A stretch of DNA of 64,000 bases from Liquidambar formosana (Eukaryota; Streptophyta; Magnoliopsida; Saxifragales; Altingiaceae): contig CM077832.1 of the NCBI GenBank assembly GCA_039720395.1, positions 21,229,607-21,293,606 on the forward strand, in the 5' to 3' direction. The notes below the pieces were generated by a model. The model did no database searches. It had not been told where the DNA came from and was given only the letters and a program-made list of their open reading frames with translations. A program made the translations under genes and the position numbers. The number at the start of each line of letters is the position of its first letter. Position 1 is the stretch's first letter. Below, in pieces: positions 36,334 to 48,089 of the stretch.

Positions 36334-36423
36334 ACTTGCAAAACACCACCTCCAGCAAATGAGTATAATAGAGGGTGCGAGAAAACCCATTATTGCCGTG
36401 GTGGTGAAAAACCAATGGAATAA
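36334..36423 (+). pseudogene. C-terminal remnant of a RALF-like peptide gene
   Basis: Directly right of element 1 the plus strand encodes about 29 residues and a stop, with CKTPPPANEYNRGC and then CEKTHYCRGG. The YNRGC core, 12 residues between the first two cysteines and 5 between the last two match the C-terminal half of RALF (rapid alkalinisation factor) peptides, which are secreted ligands of CrRLK1L receptor kinases. The signal peptide and the first part of the mature peptide are missing. The sequence left of element 1 does not supply them, so the fragment was truncated by the insertion or before it. The match is from memory of the family motif. Confidence 0.6.
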
Positions 36424-36951
36424 AAATTGTACGTCGAGAATGCAGATGATGTTTAATTATGATTATAAAGTTTGGATGAGTCGTCAATAAAGGACATTGC
36501 AACATCCAGGAAGAAACCTTGGCATATTCAGATATTATTGTTATAGGACACCAATTAACCTTTTTTTTTTTTTTTTTTTTTTTCACACTTCATCACCATT
36601 TCTCTTACCAATTTCTAGCAATTGCTTCTTCAATGGCTTTTGCATATTTTTTATTTTATGTATTTTATCTTGATCTAAAACCCATGTACGTAACTATTGT
36701 TTCTTTTGTATTGTTTTGAGAGTCTGGCTACCATGATGTGTCCATTGTTATTATGTAAGTGTTTGTCATTGCTTTCTCATATAAGTGTTTTCCTTCTCTT
36801 AAGTAATGATGAAATGTGGGTATTGTATATTTTTACGTATACATGTTCACGTATTCAGATATCTGTTGTGGCCTTGCTATTATGTTTGTCATATACAAGT
36901 GTTTTCCTTCTCTTAATTATTGATGAAATGTGGAGTGGCTTATAAAATTTT
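36424..36951. other. Non-coding DNA with poly-T tract and a direct repeat
   Basis: The first part may be 3' UTR of the RALF remnant. A run of about 22 T lies at 36561-36582. A repeat of about 55 bp containing AAGTGTTTTCCTTCTCTTAA and GATGAAATGTGG occurs at about 36783-36818 and 36896-36933. No gene recognised. Confidence 0.6.
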
Positions 36952-37230
36952 CTCCCTCCCCTCCGTCCCACAAAGATCGGCCACTTTTACAACTTTTTTT
37001 GTTTCAAAATGTTTCTCCATTTTGAAAATTCAAATCACAATTCTTTTGAACTTCCTATTCTACCCCTTGTTATTTCAATAATTTATTTTAAAACAAAACC
37101 GAATAAAAAGTAGGAGAAGGGTATTTTTGGCAAAATAAAGTTTTAATAAATGTAAGTCTTTGAAATGACAGTTTTTCTTAAATTGCGTGTTTTCTCAAAC
37201 ATTGCCTATCTTTGTGGGATGGAGGGAGTA
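36952..37230. mobile_element. Stowaway-like MITE
   Basis: About 280 bp, AT-rich, with terminal inverted repeats: CTCCCTCC and GTCCCACAAAGAT on the left, ATCTTTGTGGGAT and GGAGGGAG on the right. This is the Stowaway (Tc1/mariner) terminus style. TA follows the right end, but the left flank is TTTT, so the TA target duplication is not intact. No coding capacity. Confidence 0.75.
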
Positions 37231-37899
37231 GTTTATTTGTTAATTTTTTCAAGCAAAAATAGGATTACCACATGATGGGTCATCCCACTCACTAATTAGG
37301 GATCGGTAGTTGCTGGGGTGTCCCATCAGTGAATCATCAAACTCAACTATTTGTTTTGTCTTGTTTTTTTTTTTTTTTCTAGGGAGCTCCACTATTCATT
37401 CTATAACTCTTCAAAAGATTGTGTTATACCCTAAACTTTGGGGACTGTTTCCAAAACCCTTAAATTCCATCAGTTGAGGATTAATTAGCTGACCCAGTTT
37501 TGCTTTTATTGAGTTTGGTAGTACCTCAAATTCATGTAGCGGTTCAATATATATAGCTAGTATTCCAAAAGCAGGCCTAGCTAAAACAAATGGAAAAAGA
37601 AAAAAGGAGTATCCAATAACCGACAGAACCTCATCCATGTTGTATTGGAAGCCTAGGTTCAAAATCATCTTCAAGATAGGTAGTAAGCTCTAAGTTGATG
37701 AAGACCATAAACTATTCTCTCAATTTAAGAATTCATAAGCCATATGAAAATAGAACGAAGCGATTCTTCTCATAAAATCAGAATAATTGTTTCTACCATA
37801 AGAAAAAGAGTATAATAATACGTACTTTTTCAAACTAATCTATCATAAATATTGAGCTAAAATAGCTATAAGCTTTATTGGCATGGTTTTGAATATGCT
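37231..37899. other. Unassigned DNA
   Basis: AT-rich, with a poly-T run at about 37363-37379. A minus-strand frame at 37411-37674 (87 codons) has a hydrophobic N-terminal half but matches no family I recognise; I do not call it a gene. Confidence 0.5.
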
Positions 37900-38205
37900 T
37901 TTGTCTTTCTAGGTGTGATTGATCTTTATCTACTGTTGTTCTTGGTGTGGGTTTATCTATTTGTTAGATTAGTAGGGTTATTGATATTTGTCTTTGGTCT
38001 GTTCTTGAAGTATCTTTTATTGGTATTTATTTGGATGTGTGAGGTGTTCTTTGAAGGGTTTTGTGTGTTGGTGTTTAGTAGGTTTTGTGGTGTGGGTAGG
38101 GTTATATTCTCAGTTTGGATGTTGGTTGTTGTGTATTTTTACTTTTACCATTAATAATATCATTCTTATTTTTGCTAATCCAAAAAAAGAAAACAAAAAT
38201 AGTTG
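37900..38205 (+). mobile_element. Possible 5'-truncated LINE, 3' end
   Basis: A T/G-rich stretch ends in an AATAATATC block, TTTGCTAATCC and an A-rich tail (about 38180-38203). This resembles 3' ends of plant L1-type LINEs. No RT sequence is present and no target duplication was found. Confidence 0.35.
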
Positions 38206-38210
38206 GATGA

Positions 38211-39042
38211 TGTCGCTACCCCAAAAAAGAAAATCCCTCTCTCGATCTCATCCTAGAGGGTACACACTCCACCTTTTGGTCTTAAACCAAGTTTAGGGAC
38301 CCAGGGTTTGAATCCCCATTCAAGATCAATGGTCGGAATCCATTTGATCATTGATCGAACATGATCGCACAATTGTACGGCCCCACAGTAGGGCGGACCA
38401 CCACCCTTGGCCTACCTCCGTGGCCTTACCTCATCAGATAAGGCCCACTAACTGAGAATCACAAGTTCCCATGAGTCATGATGAGAAATTATCACAAGTG
38501 CCCACACAAGCCATGCCAGCGTAGGTAAATCTTGCTTTCGGCTCTACAGCTACCCTGTAGTCCCCTGCAGCCGTAATCCAACTGCTTGGATGGGACTTGG
38601 GCCTACGCCTGCCAGGCCAGCATGGGCCATGCCTACTATGCCAGCGTGGATAGGCAGATTGTCCTTTTGCCACAATTAGACTATTTTGCCCTCATCAAAT
38701 GAGGTATTTCCTGCACCAAACAATTCCCAAATGCCCTCCATGTCCTATGTGACCATAATGCCCTTCCAAATGACCATTTTACCCCTAAAAGCCCAACTTT
38801 TCCTATAAATAGTCCACATTTTCAGTCATTAAGGGAGGCTAACCTTTCCATCTAAAATCCCTAACCCTTCCTACCAAAAAGGATCCCAACTTCTCTTGCC
38901 TAAACACCAACTCCTCTTACCTTAATCCACTCCCATTCCATCCACTCCAAAATGCTCATACAAAAACTCCTCACAAATCCATTAAATTCCGCCCAAAAAT
39001 TCACCTTAATGCATGCATTCATGCATTAAACTTCTTCAAGTT
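38211..39042 (+). repeat. LTR fragment of a third family, fused to element 3 gag
   Basis: It begins TGTCGCTACCCCAAAAAAG, like the minus-strand start at 5757/45154, and carries CCTATAAATAG at about 38811-38821, a plausible TATA box before a transcribed region. It stops abruptly at about 39042, where inverted gag of element 3 starts. No gene seen. Confidence 0.45.
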
Positions 39043-40664
39043 GTCAAAGCCTTTTGGTCAATGAGGTCTTGAATGATCTTCTTTAGTATAGAACAAGCCT
39101 CGGTGTCATGGCTGGGTGCACGATGGTATTGGCAATATTGGTGAGGGGTTGATGGCCTTGGCTTTGGTGGGAGTGGCATGATAAGGCTATTATTGCAGCA
39201 AATGGTGAAAAGACGGGTTAAGGTCATGGGGAGTGGGGTGTATTGTCTTATGGGCCGGCGAGGGCGAGAGGATTCAACCTCAATGGTATTTATGGTGCTA
39301 GGTGGGGGTGTGTTGTTATGAGATGGGAGAGGATTACGGATGACATTTGGATGGGTTGGGGGTGAGATGACTTGCTTATCAATGAGGTCTTGGACTTGGT
39401 AGCGAAGGCGAATACAACAGTTAGTGGCATGGCCTTTGGATTGGTGGTACTTGCAGTACTCATTCTCGTTGTAGTTCTTGGGTAAGGGATTTGGTAGGGG
39501 TCTTGGGTCAAGTGGCTTCAATAGGTCACGACTTACAAGCTTTTCAAGGACTCTTTCAAGTGGCATAAATAGATCAGTGAATTGGCGAGGTGGGTTGACA
39601 TCATTAAGAGAGAAAGGTTGAATGGGTTGAGTTATGGTGTTGACCTCGGCATTGTTCTTCCCAGTAAAGTTTGTCTTGCGACTCCTCACTTCCATAGCAT
39701 CTTCAATTTGCGTGCCAGCCCCAATGAGAGCTTTAAAATTCGGGAAATAGTGGGCAAATAAGTGCTTGTGATACACGGGTAGCAAGTTCTTAACCACCAG
39801 CTGAATTTGGTCCTCCTTATTTGGTCTATCCGTCATTCTCGATGCCTTTTGTCTCGACCTTGTAATGTAAGCGGAGAAAGTTTCATGAGCCCCTTGCTTG
39901 GTAGTTTCCAGGTCTCTCCGGGTAACATCCACCTCTGTGTTGTACTTGTAGTGCTCCGAGAACTCATTGCATATGTCTTCCCAAGTCTGAGTTCTGTTCT
40001 CATCCAAGGATAAGAACCATTTCAAAGCAGAAGTGGCCAAGGTTTCATGGAACATTTGAGCTAAAAGCTCGTCAGTGGCACCTCAAGGGTGCATAGCTCG
40101 CACATACATCTTCAAATGAGTCTTAGGGCAACCCGTCCCATCGAACTTTTCTAACTCCGGCATCTTGAATTGCAATGGAATACGAGCCGTTGGAAACAGA
40201 GATAGAGTCCGCACATCGACCATGTCATCGGCCCTATGAATCCCTTTTATAGTTCTCTCCAATGCTTCTACCTTGCTAGCTAACACGGAATCACTGCTAG
40301 AACCTTTCCCTTTGGTTTCCCCTTCTAGGTTGATAACCACAGGCTTCGAACTACTTTCCCCCCTTGTCTTGGTGTTATCATTGGATTGAGATCCCTCTTT
40401 AGTGCCAGCCCCATGAGGTATACCCAAGGAATGGGCCTTAGAACCATTTTGTTCAAGGTCCGCCATCTTCTGTTGGTTCTCTTGAGCCATTTTCAATGCT
40501 GTGTCAGAGGTCTCGGCGGTATGGTCAAGCTTGGTCATGATGGCTTTTAGGCAAGCCTCAAGGTCAAAATGCCCCTCACTAGTTCTTTCGTCGGCCATGT
40601 CTGTCTGATGGGTAGACTCAACACTCACTAGACGCCCTTGCGGATTACAGATCCAAGCCAGCAC
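39043..40664 (-). pseudogene. gag: Element 3 gag, broken and truncated
   Basis: Homologous to gag of elements 1 and 2 from the N-terminal coiled coil through the capsid domain to the second CX2HX4HX4C zinc motif. It has an in-frame stop near 40084 (the Arg codon in the YVRAMHPRG region is TGA), an in-frame 27-nt deletion near 39695 and loss of one zinc-motif neighbour (NRC to NCC). It ends at the 39043 breakpoint within the second zinc-knuckle helix. No product is expected. Confidence 0.92.
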
Positions 40665-41439
40665 GTCTATGGATAGAAAAGTTTTAACCTTTAGCCTAAG
40701 GACTTGTCCTAAACCTCTATATTTTCCTTAATGAACTCGGTCTCTACACCATATTCAATGAATTCATTCCTTTTATCCAATTACCTTTACAAGGGTCATG
40801 GATTAAGGGTATGTTTAAAAGAATAGGGTATAGAGTCCTTCAATTAGGTTTAATTAATTCCCATGGATTAGCACATCACAAACATAGCTTTACATCCTAT
40901 TTACTTAACTTATTCCTCCTAACCCATGGCCTTAATAAAAGTTAGGGTTTAAAGGTATATGTTAAGGGCATAAGATATAAAGCCTCACACCACAAACACG
41001 GCATAGCATCATTACAAACAATTGTGGGTGCATAATGGTGAGACCATAGTGTCCTATAAGGCCCACTACATGAACTAAAAGAGGGTAGGCTAGGGTCCTT
41101 CACTTGCTTGAGCAATCCTTATACCTAACCACATGTGGCATCAGGAACGCCGCGTGGGTCCAACAGTACGTGATTAACTCATTTAATATACCCAAGGGTA
41201 CTTGGCAAGAGAGGTTGATAGCTTTCGCCCCAACACTTAGAATCAGGAAAACCAAGGTTGAAACTAGGCCCATCGTTGGCAAGGATACATCGAGGGACAT
41301 CGATCCTAACATGCAAGAGTTTGCGCACACAATGCAATAAATGAAAGCACACAATCAAGCGGATGCATGTGATTGATTTTAATTAAACATAAGAAATTAA
41401 CTTAGCCCAATTAAACTTTATAGAGTCTAGCCCACAAAT
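40665..41439 (-). other. Element 3 leader
   Basis: Non-coding leader homologous to 32915-33704, with several small deletions including 12 bp near 41193. Confidence 0.65.
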
Positions 41440-41456
41440 CCCCAGTGGAGTCGCCA
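41440..41456 (-). other. Primer-binding site of element 3
   Basis: The same TGGCGACTCCACTGGGG as elements 1 and 2. Confidence 0.75.
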
Positions 41457-41459
41457 AAC

Positions 41460-44175
41460 TGTGAACCTCGGAAATTGGGCCCACAAGATTGAAAAGAAAA
41501 TAAAATTGGTTTTGAAAAAAGGAAGAAAAGGAGTCGCCACCTTATTTTTTAAAGGAAACAAGGAAAATCCTAAAAATAGTTTTGTTTTAAGGAAACAATT
41601 TGAATGACTCCATGTTTAAAAAGGAAAGGCAAAAATAGTCTTTTGGAAACCAAAGAAATCAGGGATTCGGAGGCTAAGTTATGACATGGGAAGGTTCTAG
41701 GCAAAGCCTATAGGCACCCATATCACCCTTTCGGTCTCTCAATTCATTTGGGCTAAATTAAGATCTTTCTATACAAAAATCAGCAAGTATATCATCACAA
41801 GAATTGCATGGATATCATATATTCCATTCATCCATCCATGCATAACAAGCAAATAAAAACATAAAATAAAGAAAAAGAAAAGAAAACAAAAGAAACCTAG
41901 GATACTTGGATCCTAGAACGGACTTGAGCCTCACGAAGAGCGCCTACGTACCATGCAACGAAATACATGGATCAAAGTCCACGTAGTTTGATTAGAAATA
42001 GGGTTAAGTCCTAATATAAACCTATGGTAAAAGCCCTAGGTTTCCTCATTTGAAAGAGAGTTGAATAAATTAAGTTTGATTTTAGGAAAATTCCACAAAA
42101 TGGAAACCTTGATAAAATACAGAATTTTATTGTGGGTTAAGGAAACCCTTGATTAGAACCATAGGATCATATTAAAAATTAACCCTAAGAGGGAGAAGAG
42201 AAAGAGTTAAGGAAGAAAGGTGAATTGGGGCACCTTCATACCCACTTACTTGAGCGCAATTGCTCCAAGCATTAGCCATTTCAAGCATTGGCAGCCCTAT
42301 TTGCCATAGGACAATTACCACACCTATTTGCACCCTTACACGTGCTCAAAACCATGCAAACACAATGATATATAGATCTGGACAGAATAGTATTATGGCC
42401 TAAAATCATTCACTAATCATGCTAACAGCAAAAATAGCAAACTTTCGTAAGCCCTAACACGATCCTAGAACCATATCATGCATAAAAACCCTATAAATAA
42501 ACTAACATGCATGCAAAAATATCATGATTACTCTATATGCAAAACATATACAGCAACTATGAAGAAAAACCAATAAAAAGACCTACTTTAACATGCTATA
42601 TGAAACTAACCTAAAACAAGGACACAAAAACCCTAAACTCACAAATATGCTTAAAAACACACAAAACCAACTCTAAACATGCTAACATAAAAATAAACAG
42701 AACCTAAATCATGCATATTATCTAACTAAAACAATAGAACATGACAAAAAAAATCCTAACTCTTACATGCAATAACACTATCCTAGCACAAGGACAACAG
42801 AAGCACAAGAATCATAACTATGCATTGAAACCTATGAACTAACTCTAAAGCATGCAAAACTCATCATGAACATCATCATTATCACATGTATTAACTAATA
42901 GAAACCTCAATCCATTATAGAAATCATAAGCATTGCATGCAATAAAGCTATTCTACATGATACCGTAGTTTAAGCTTGAACAGAGAAGAAGAATACCTTA
43001 GGAAAGCCTTCCTTGTTGCTGTATGGACTCCCTCTTGCTCTTGTGGATGTCTTCAATCAATATTCTCCAAAGTTACAGCAGGTCCTTTAGCTCTCCTTCA
43101 AGTCTCCCTCTCTTATTCTCTCTTAAACACTCAAATACTAATGCATAAAGTGACTCCCCTTGTGCTGAAACATAGGGGGTATTTATAGAGTTCTCTAAGG
43201 ATTAACCAATGGCTGGGATTAAAACCCTAAAAATTAATCCAAGGGTTATTAGAGACCCCTTGGGGCTTAAGTAACTCAGAAGTTACCAAAAATTAGAAGG
43301 AAACTCATCCAAAAGAGCCCAAATACGTCAAAATATGAAGAAATCCGCTTCAGCAAGGAATCATAGGGAAAATAGGAAAGTGGGCTCGGCTGACCACCCA
43401 AGGCTGGGCGGCTAGCCACCTGGGCCCAGGTGGCTAGCCGCCCAGGCTTGGGTGGTCACCTGAGCCCACATCAGATTTTTGGTTTTTTTAAGACTCCTTC
43501 TCCTTCTAGAAGTGTTTCAAGGGCCAAATAAACTCCAATTTTGATGAAACAAAAGCCAAAACGACCGTGTTTCGATGAGTAATACATTTTTGAACATTTT
43601 AGAGTGAGAACCACTAACCATGGGGGCATGGTTAGGTTTGACAAAGGCGGTTAACCGCTGTGCTCTACCTTCGCTAAGCATAGGTATGCACATAGGATTA
43701 AACCAAATGCTTTCCATATCAAAATTAAACTCTCTAAAACACTTTTTGGGGTAAAATGATGACTAATGAAAATCAATTTGAAAAGATTTGGTTGGCAATT
43801 GTGAGTCAATTAGAGCTAACCCAAAGAAGGGTCAATTAAGCAACTTGAACTACGTCGAGCCATTTTAATCCCGAGCCATTGATTCATCAAATTGACACTA
43901 GAAATACCTCATATGCATCCATATGAACTCCAATTGACAATTTGGAGATCATTTCAAGGTCAAATGAAAAGTTTGGGACTTAAAAGACGATTATGCCCCT
44001 TAAGTCACAAAAGCTCTTATTATCCCTCAAGATCAACTCCGAATTGAACCAAAATTCATATCCATTGTCCTTGTGACTCTAAAAACCTAATGCAAGTGAC
44101 CAGACTCAAAAGCAAAACAAAAGCATGCATGAAATGATGAGCCCTAGTAAGGTGGTGCAAAAATGGGGTGTGACA
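41460..44175 (-). repeat. Element 3 5' LTR (LTR-B)
   Basis: 2716 bp ending in the family terminus TGTGACA on the plus strand. The outer thirds match LTRs 1 and 2, but the middle (about 42990-43910), including the TATA region (43180-43187), is a different sequence shared only with LTR-A. Confidence 0.92.
43382..43467. repeat. GC-rich near-perfect palindrome in LTR-B
   Basis: 86 bp whose two 43-bp arms pair with only a few mismatches and essentially no loop, centred on CCTGGGCCCAGG. Orthologous to 3674-3753, where the centre has diverged. Confidence 0.92.
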
Positions 44176-47100
44176 GCAAGGTTAGGTTCATGCATGCATG
44201 CATATTGTTTACACTAACCTCTTCTTGTTTCCTTATTGGTAATCATAATCAACTTGAACATTCCTTTGATTTCAAAAGTCTCAAGTTTTCTCATAATCCA
44301 AAGTAGATTTTCACTTGGCATTAATTCTTTAAAAATGGAATCACATCATTTCCATTTCCATCCTTTCATAAAAGGATTGATTTTTACCACTGCAAGATAG
44401 AGATACTTCTGTTAGGAGCTGATCAATTTGATCTAAGATACCCATGAGAAGGAAGGTGAATTTGTGGTATTTCCAAAGGTTCTCATTTATAAAAACCTCG
44501 AGGCATGTTTTCAAAACACCAATACTTTCAAAACCTTATTCAAATGCCTTTAGAAATCTCTTTTCAAAAATGGCAAACTTTGTCATCCTTCAAAGAGGGT
44601 ATTTTATGTCAAATTGCTTGTATAGGAAATCAATAATTTCAAATGGGATTTAATCAGAAACATCATCAAAATCGGGAACGTTGGATTCCAACAGGCGATG
44701 TGGGGTGCCTCACACCTTCCCCACTCGTAACTAAACCCCAGAACGTTGGATTCCAACAGGCGATGTGAGGTGCCTCACACCTTCCCCACTCGTAACCAAA
44801 CCCCGTACCCTTAATCTTTAGTCTCACAGACCACTAGGAGTCAATCACATTTTTAAATGGACCTCAAATGGACCCATTTGTTCATAAGACCTCAGACGGA
44901 CTTATTTTGGGATCTCAAATGACCACATTTTCTAATTAACTATAGGATGTCCAATCGCGTTCTCAATCCCCTGATTGGTGGCGACTCCATAGCCTTGATT
45001 ATTCTAGATATGCTTGCATACCTAGGCCGATCAAGGCACCCTTGAATTGAACTCAATATATTTCCCACTCAACCCACACACCCATACAGAACGGAGGACC
45101 TCAGGGGTCGTCCCATTTTAGGAAAATCCCTTCCTTTTTTGGGGTAGCGACAGACCCATAAGCAACTCATCCACCATGATTCTTCTTTCAATGACTCTTC
45201 AAAAGTTTGTACATTGTAGACCCAATGCTTTAAGAGCCTTTACGCAACCCGTACATTTTGTCAAATTGGGCTTTCAATAACAGTGGTGGAAGCTGGATAG
45301 TTAGATCATTTCTCTTTTCTCTATTTGGGATAAAGGGTAACTATTGCAACCTCTCAACATTATTTGTAAACCCCATTTCTTTTCGCTTTTTAAGGTTTTA
45401 TGAAAAATATAATTGTTTTTATGAAAATCAGCTGCAGAGTTTACTAGAGAACATCATTTTGAACGACTTCGTAAAAGAAACTTTTTACAAAATCTCTCAT
45501 TTAAGAGGAATGTTTCACCGTGTACTGTCCTTATTCATTTTTACAAAAACAAAAATTATAAATGGCCAAAAAGTCCAATTAAACAATAGATTTTGGAAAA
45601 CTTTTCTTTTACAAAGTTGTTCAAAATGATAGTTTTTAGTAGATAGCACAACTAGTGTTCATACAAACCTGTTATATTTTTCATAAGACCTTAAGAATAA
45701 AGAGAAGTGAGGTTTAATAATAAAGTTAAGGGGTTGCAATAGCCGCCCTCTTTGTGACCTGATTTAACTTCCTAATATTCTATTGTGGTATGTGGATTGC
45801 TTTTGCGATTCCATAAAAAATGAGTCCTACTGTAAATATTGAGCTAAAAAATTGCTGGATGATGATCATGTGATTTTGATAAATGTTTGGAGAAGTCATC
45901 AAATTAGATTGGTCCAATAGAAGACGATTTAATGAGTAAAGATGGCTTTGCAAATGGCAAAGGGGTAGAATCTTAATTTTTTTAAGGCTTTGCTGGCATG
46001 TTATCCACTTTATGATTTAGAAATATATTCTTTCTAGATTTAGTTTTTAATGAACTAATTTAAGTAGATACGTTTATATAGAAAAATTTTTATTTCAAAA
46101 ATTTGAATTTTTTTTTCCTTTAAATAAAAATGAAATGTAGAAGGTTCTCCTAATAATATTTGATTTTATAGGTAATTTAATTGATGAATTTTTGCAATGT
46201 TTCTTATTGAGTAATGTCATTCATCTCTAATTTCTTCCCCTTTAATGATGTGATAGCAGATACACCATCGGTCACATCAATAAATGTTTTTCTTTTTTCT
46301 TTTTTGTTTTTATGTTTGTTTTTTGTATTTTAATTTTTTAAATGCGTGCCATGTCAATGGCAACAACATTAAGGAAATAAATTGGGAATCAATAGTGCAT
46401 CCATTTCTTATTATAATTGGATTTATACTAATATAAGAAAAACTTAAGACTCTTAAACTTGCGTGTTTGTTGTGAAGGGCATTCTAACGGTAGGTTACGG
46501 TGTTAACAAAATCGACATATTCAATACATACAAGGTACCATATTTACGTTGTCATGATTTTAGCTTTTGTAGAGCCTCAAGACCACAACAATTGTTAAAA
46601 TCACAACAGCTTACATATTAAAAAGAATTTTGGTGATAAATCCACATCTACGCCTTTTCTTCAAGCCTCTTTCCTTTTTCATATTTTTTCTAAAGGGTTA
46701 TATTAGAGGAGAGTCAATCCCAAAACCTAATCCTATCCAACCCTCAACCCACCCATACCATTGTTAAGTCACAAGGTTTTGTGGCTTATATGGAAAAGAT
46801 CATGTTCAAGCAATTAGTCAACAAAAATATGCTCAAGTTTAAGCATTTGTAGTTGTATGTCAGTCTCTTGTCAACCACCTTTTTAACTCCCAAAAGGGAA
46901 AGGAACTCTTGTGCGGTTCTCACAATTTTCTATTATCGAAAAATTATTTCTTGTAACCTATGTATGGGCACTCTCAACATTACAATCATCATCCTTAGGC
47001 TTTTGTGGAGCTTGGTTTTATGTTTGATCACGTTTGCAACACCCAACCCAATTCAACCTTGGAGGAACAACGGTTTAAAATGGGATTTTTTGTGAGGCTT

Positions 47101-48089
47101 AATCCATGGAGCTGAGGCTTAGGCTAATAGGCTCAAACCGAAGCACTCATGGGCAAGCCTCTGTGGGGTTCTGGGGGTGTTGCCCCTGAATTTTCATTTT
47201 TTGGGCCCATTTTAATTTTTTCTGGTTTGTTGGTCATATATATTGTTGCTTCAAATTTAAGGTTTGTGTATATAATGCATTGTACGTACTGTTTCTCTAG
47301 CATAATGAAAATCGCTACAACTCCGTGGATGTAGCCCTAATCTGGGTGAACTTTGTAAATCTTTTTATCTTGTGTTTTTCATTGTTTTGAATCTTTTGAA
47401 TTTATTTTTTTTTTTCTTTTTATTTGCATCTCACAAATCCTGGAATAAATTGGTTTCCTGACAATCACGTGATGCCAAGTGAGGATGTAACCTTATCACC
47501 TTTATTTAGTCACGCAAAGATACGGTCCTATGATTTTCCCTTTTTCCCATCTTACCTAGAGATAAAAAATAAAATAATCATAATCATAATAGAAAAAAGA
47601 ACCCCATGTCAGGCTGAGACCTTATTTTACATTGGAAAGGTGTGTGTTAAGAGTGGTGTGGTATATAAACTGGGTTCCACACCTCTAAAAGTCGCCAAAA
47701 CTAGCTTTTGGAGTGTGACATGCCTGTCCATCTTATATGCTACTTTATCATATATATTCAGTCATGCCGATATGTGGTCTTGTGACTTTCTGCCATTCCA
47801 AATGTACTGTGAGCATATTTCACATTGGAAAGGTGTGAGTGCTTAGAGTGGTGTTGTATATAAATAGGGTTCCACACCTCTAAAAGCCGCCAAAACTGGA
47901 GTTTGGAGTGTGACCTACCTATCAATCTTATGTGCTACTTTACCATCTGTAGTCAGTCATGCCAATGTAAGTGTCGTCCTGTAACCTTTCCCCTATTCCA
48001 AATACTCTTACTCTTCGCAAAATATAAATGCATAATATACATATATGTATTAATAAAACAATAAAAATAAATTAAAAAAGATACATATC
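44176..48089. repeat. Segmental duplicate (copy B) of 4782-8691
   Basis: Colinear with the DNA right of LTR-A at high identity: the truncated LTR with its 65-bp doublet (44676-44804), the AT-rich block, and the 193-bp tandem repeat (about 47490-48003). It ends where element 2 inserted, at the position equivalent to 8691. No gene recognised. The frame at 45258-45629 is broken in copy A. Confidence 0.92.
48085..48089. repeat. Left target site of element 2
   Basis: ATATC. The unoccupied copy at 8687-8691 reads ATATC followed by AAGTGAGG, which fixes the insertion point. Confidence 0.8.

Larger units (their letters stand above)
39043..44175 (-). mobile_element. Gypsy element 3, truncated (partial gag, leader, PBS, 5' LTR)
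   Basis: The same family as elements 1 and 2 by gag, leader and PBS, but with an LTR of the A/B subfamily. Everything downstream of gag residue about 530 is missing. The breakpoint at about 39043 abuts an LTR fragment in the opposite orientation, so the loss involved a rearrangement rather than simple LTR-LTR recombination. Confidence 0.9.

Noticed and set aside
37411..37674. Minus-strand frame of 87 codons with a hydrophobic segment
   Set aside because: No family resemblance, no conserved neighbour or splice context that I could support.
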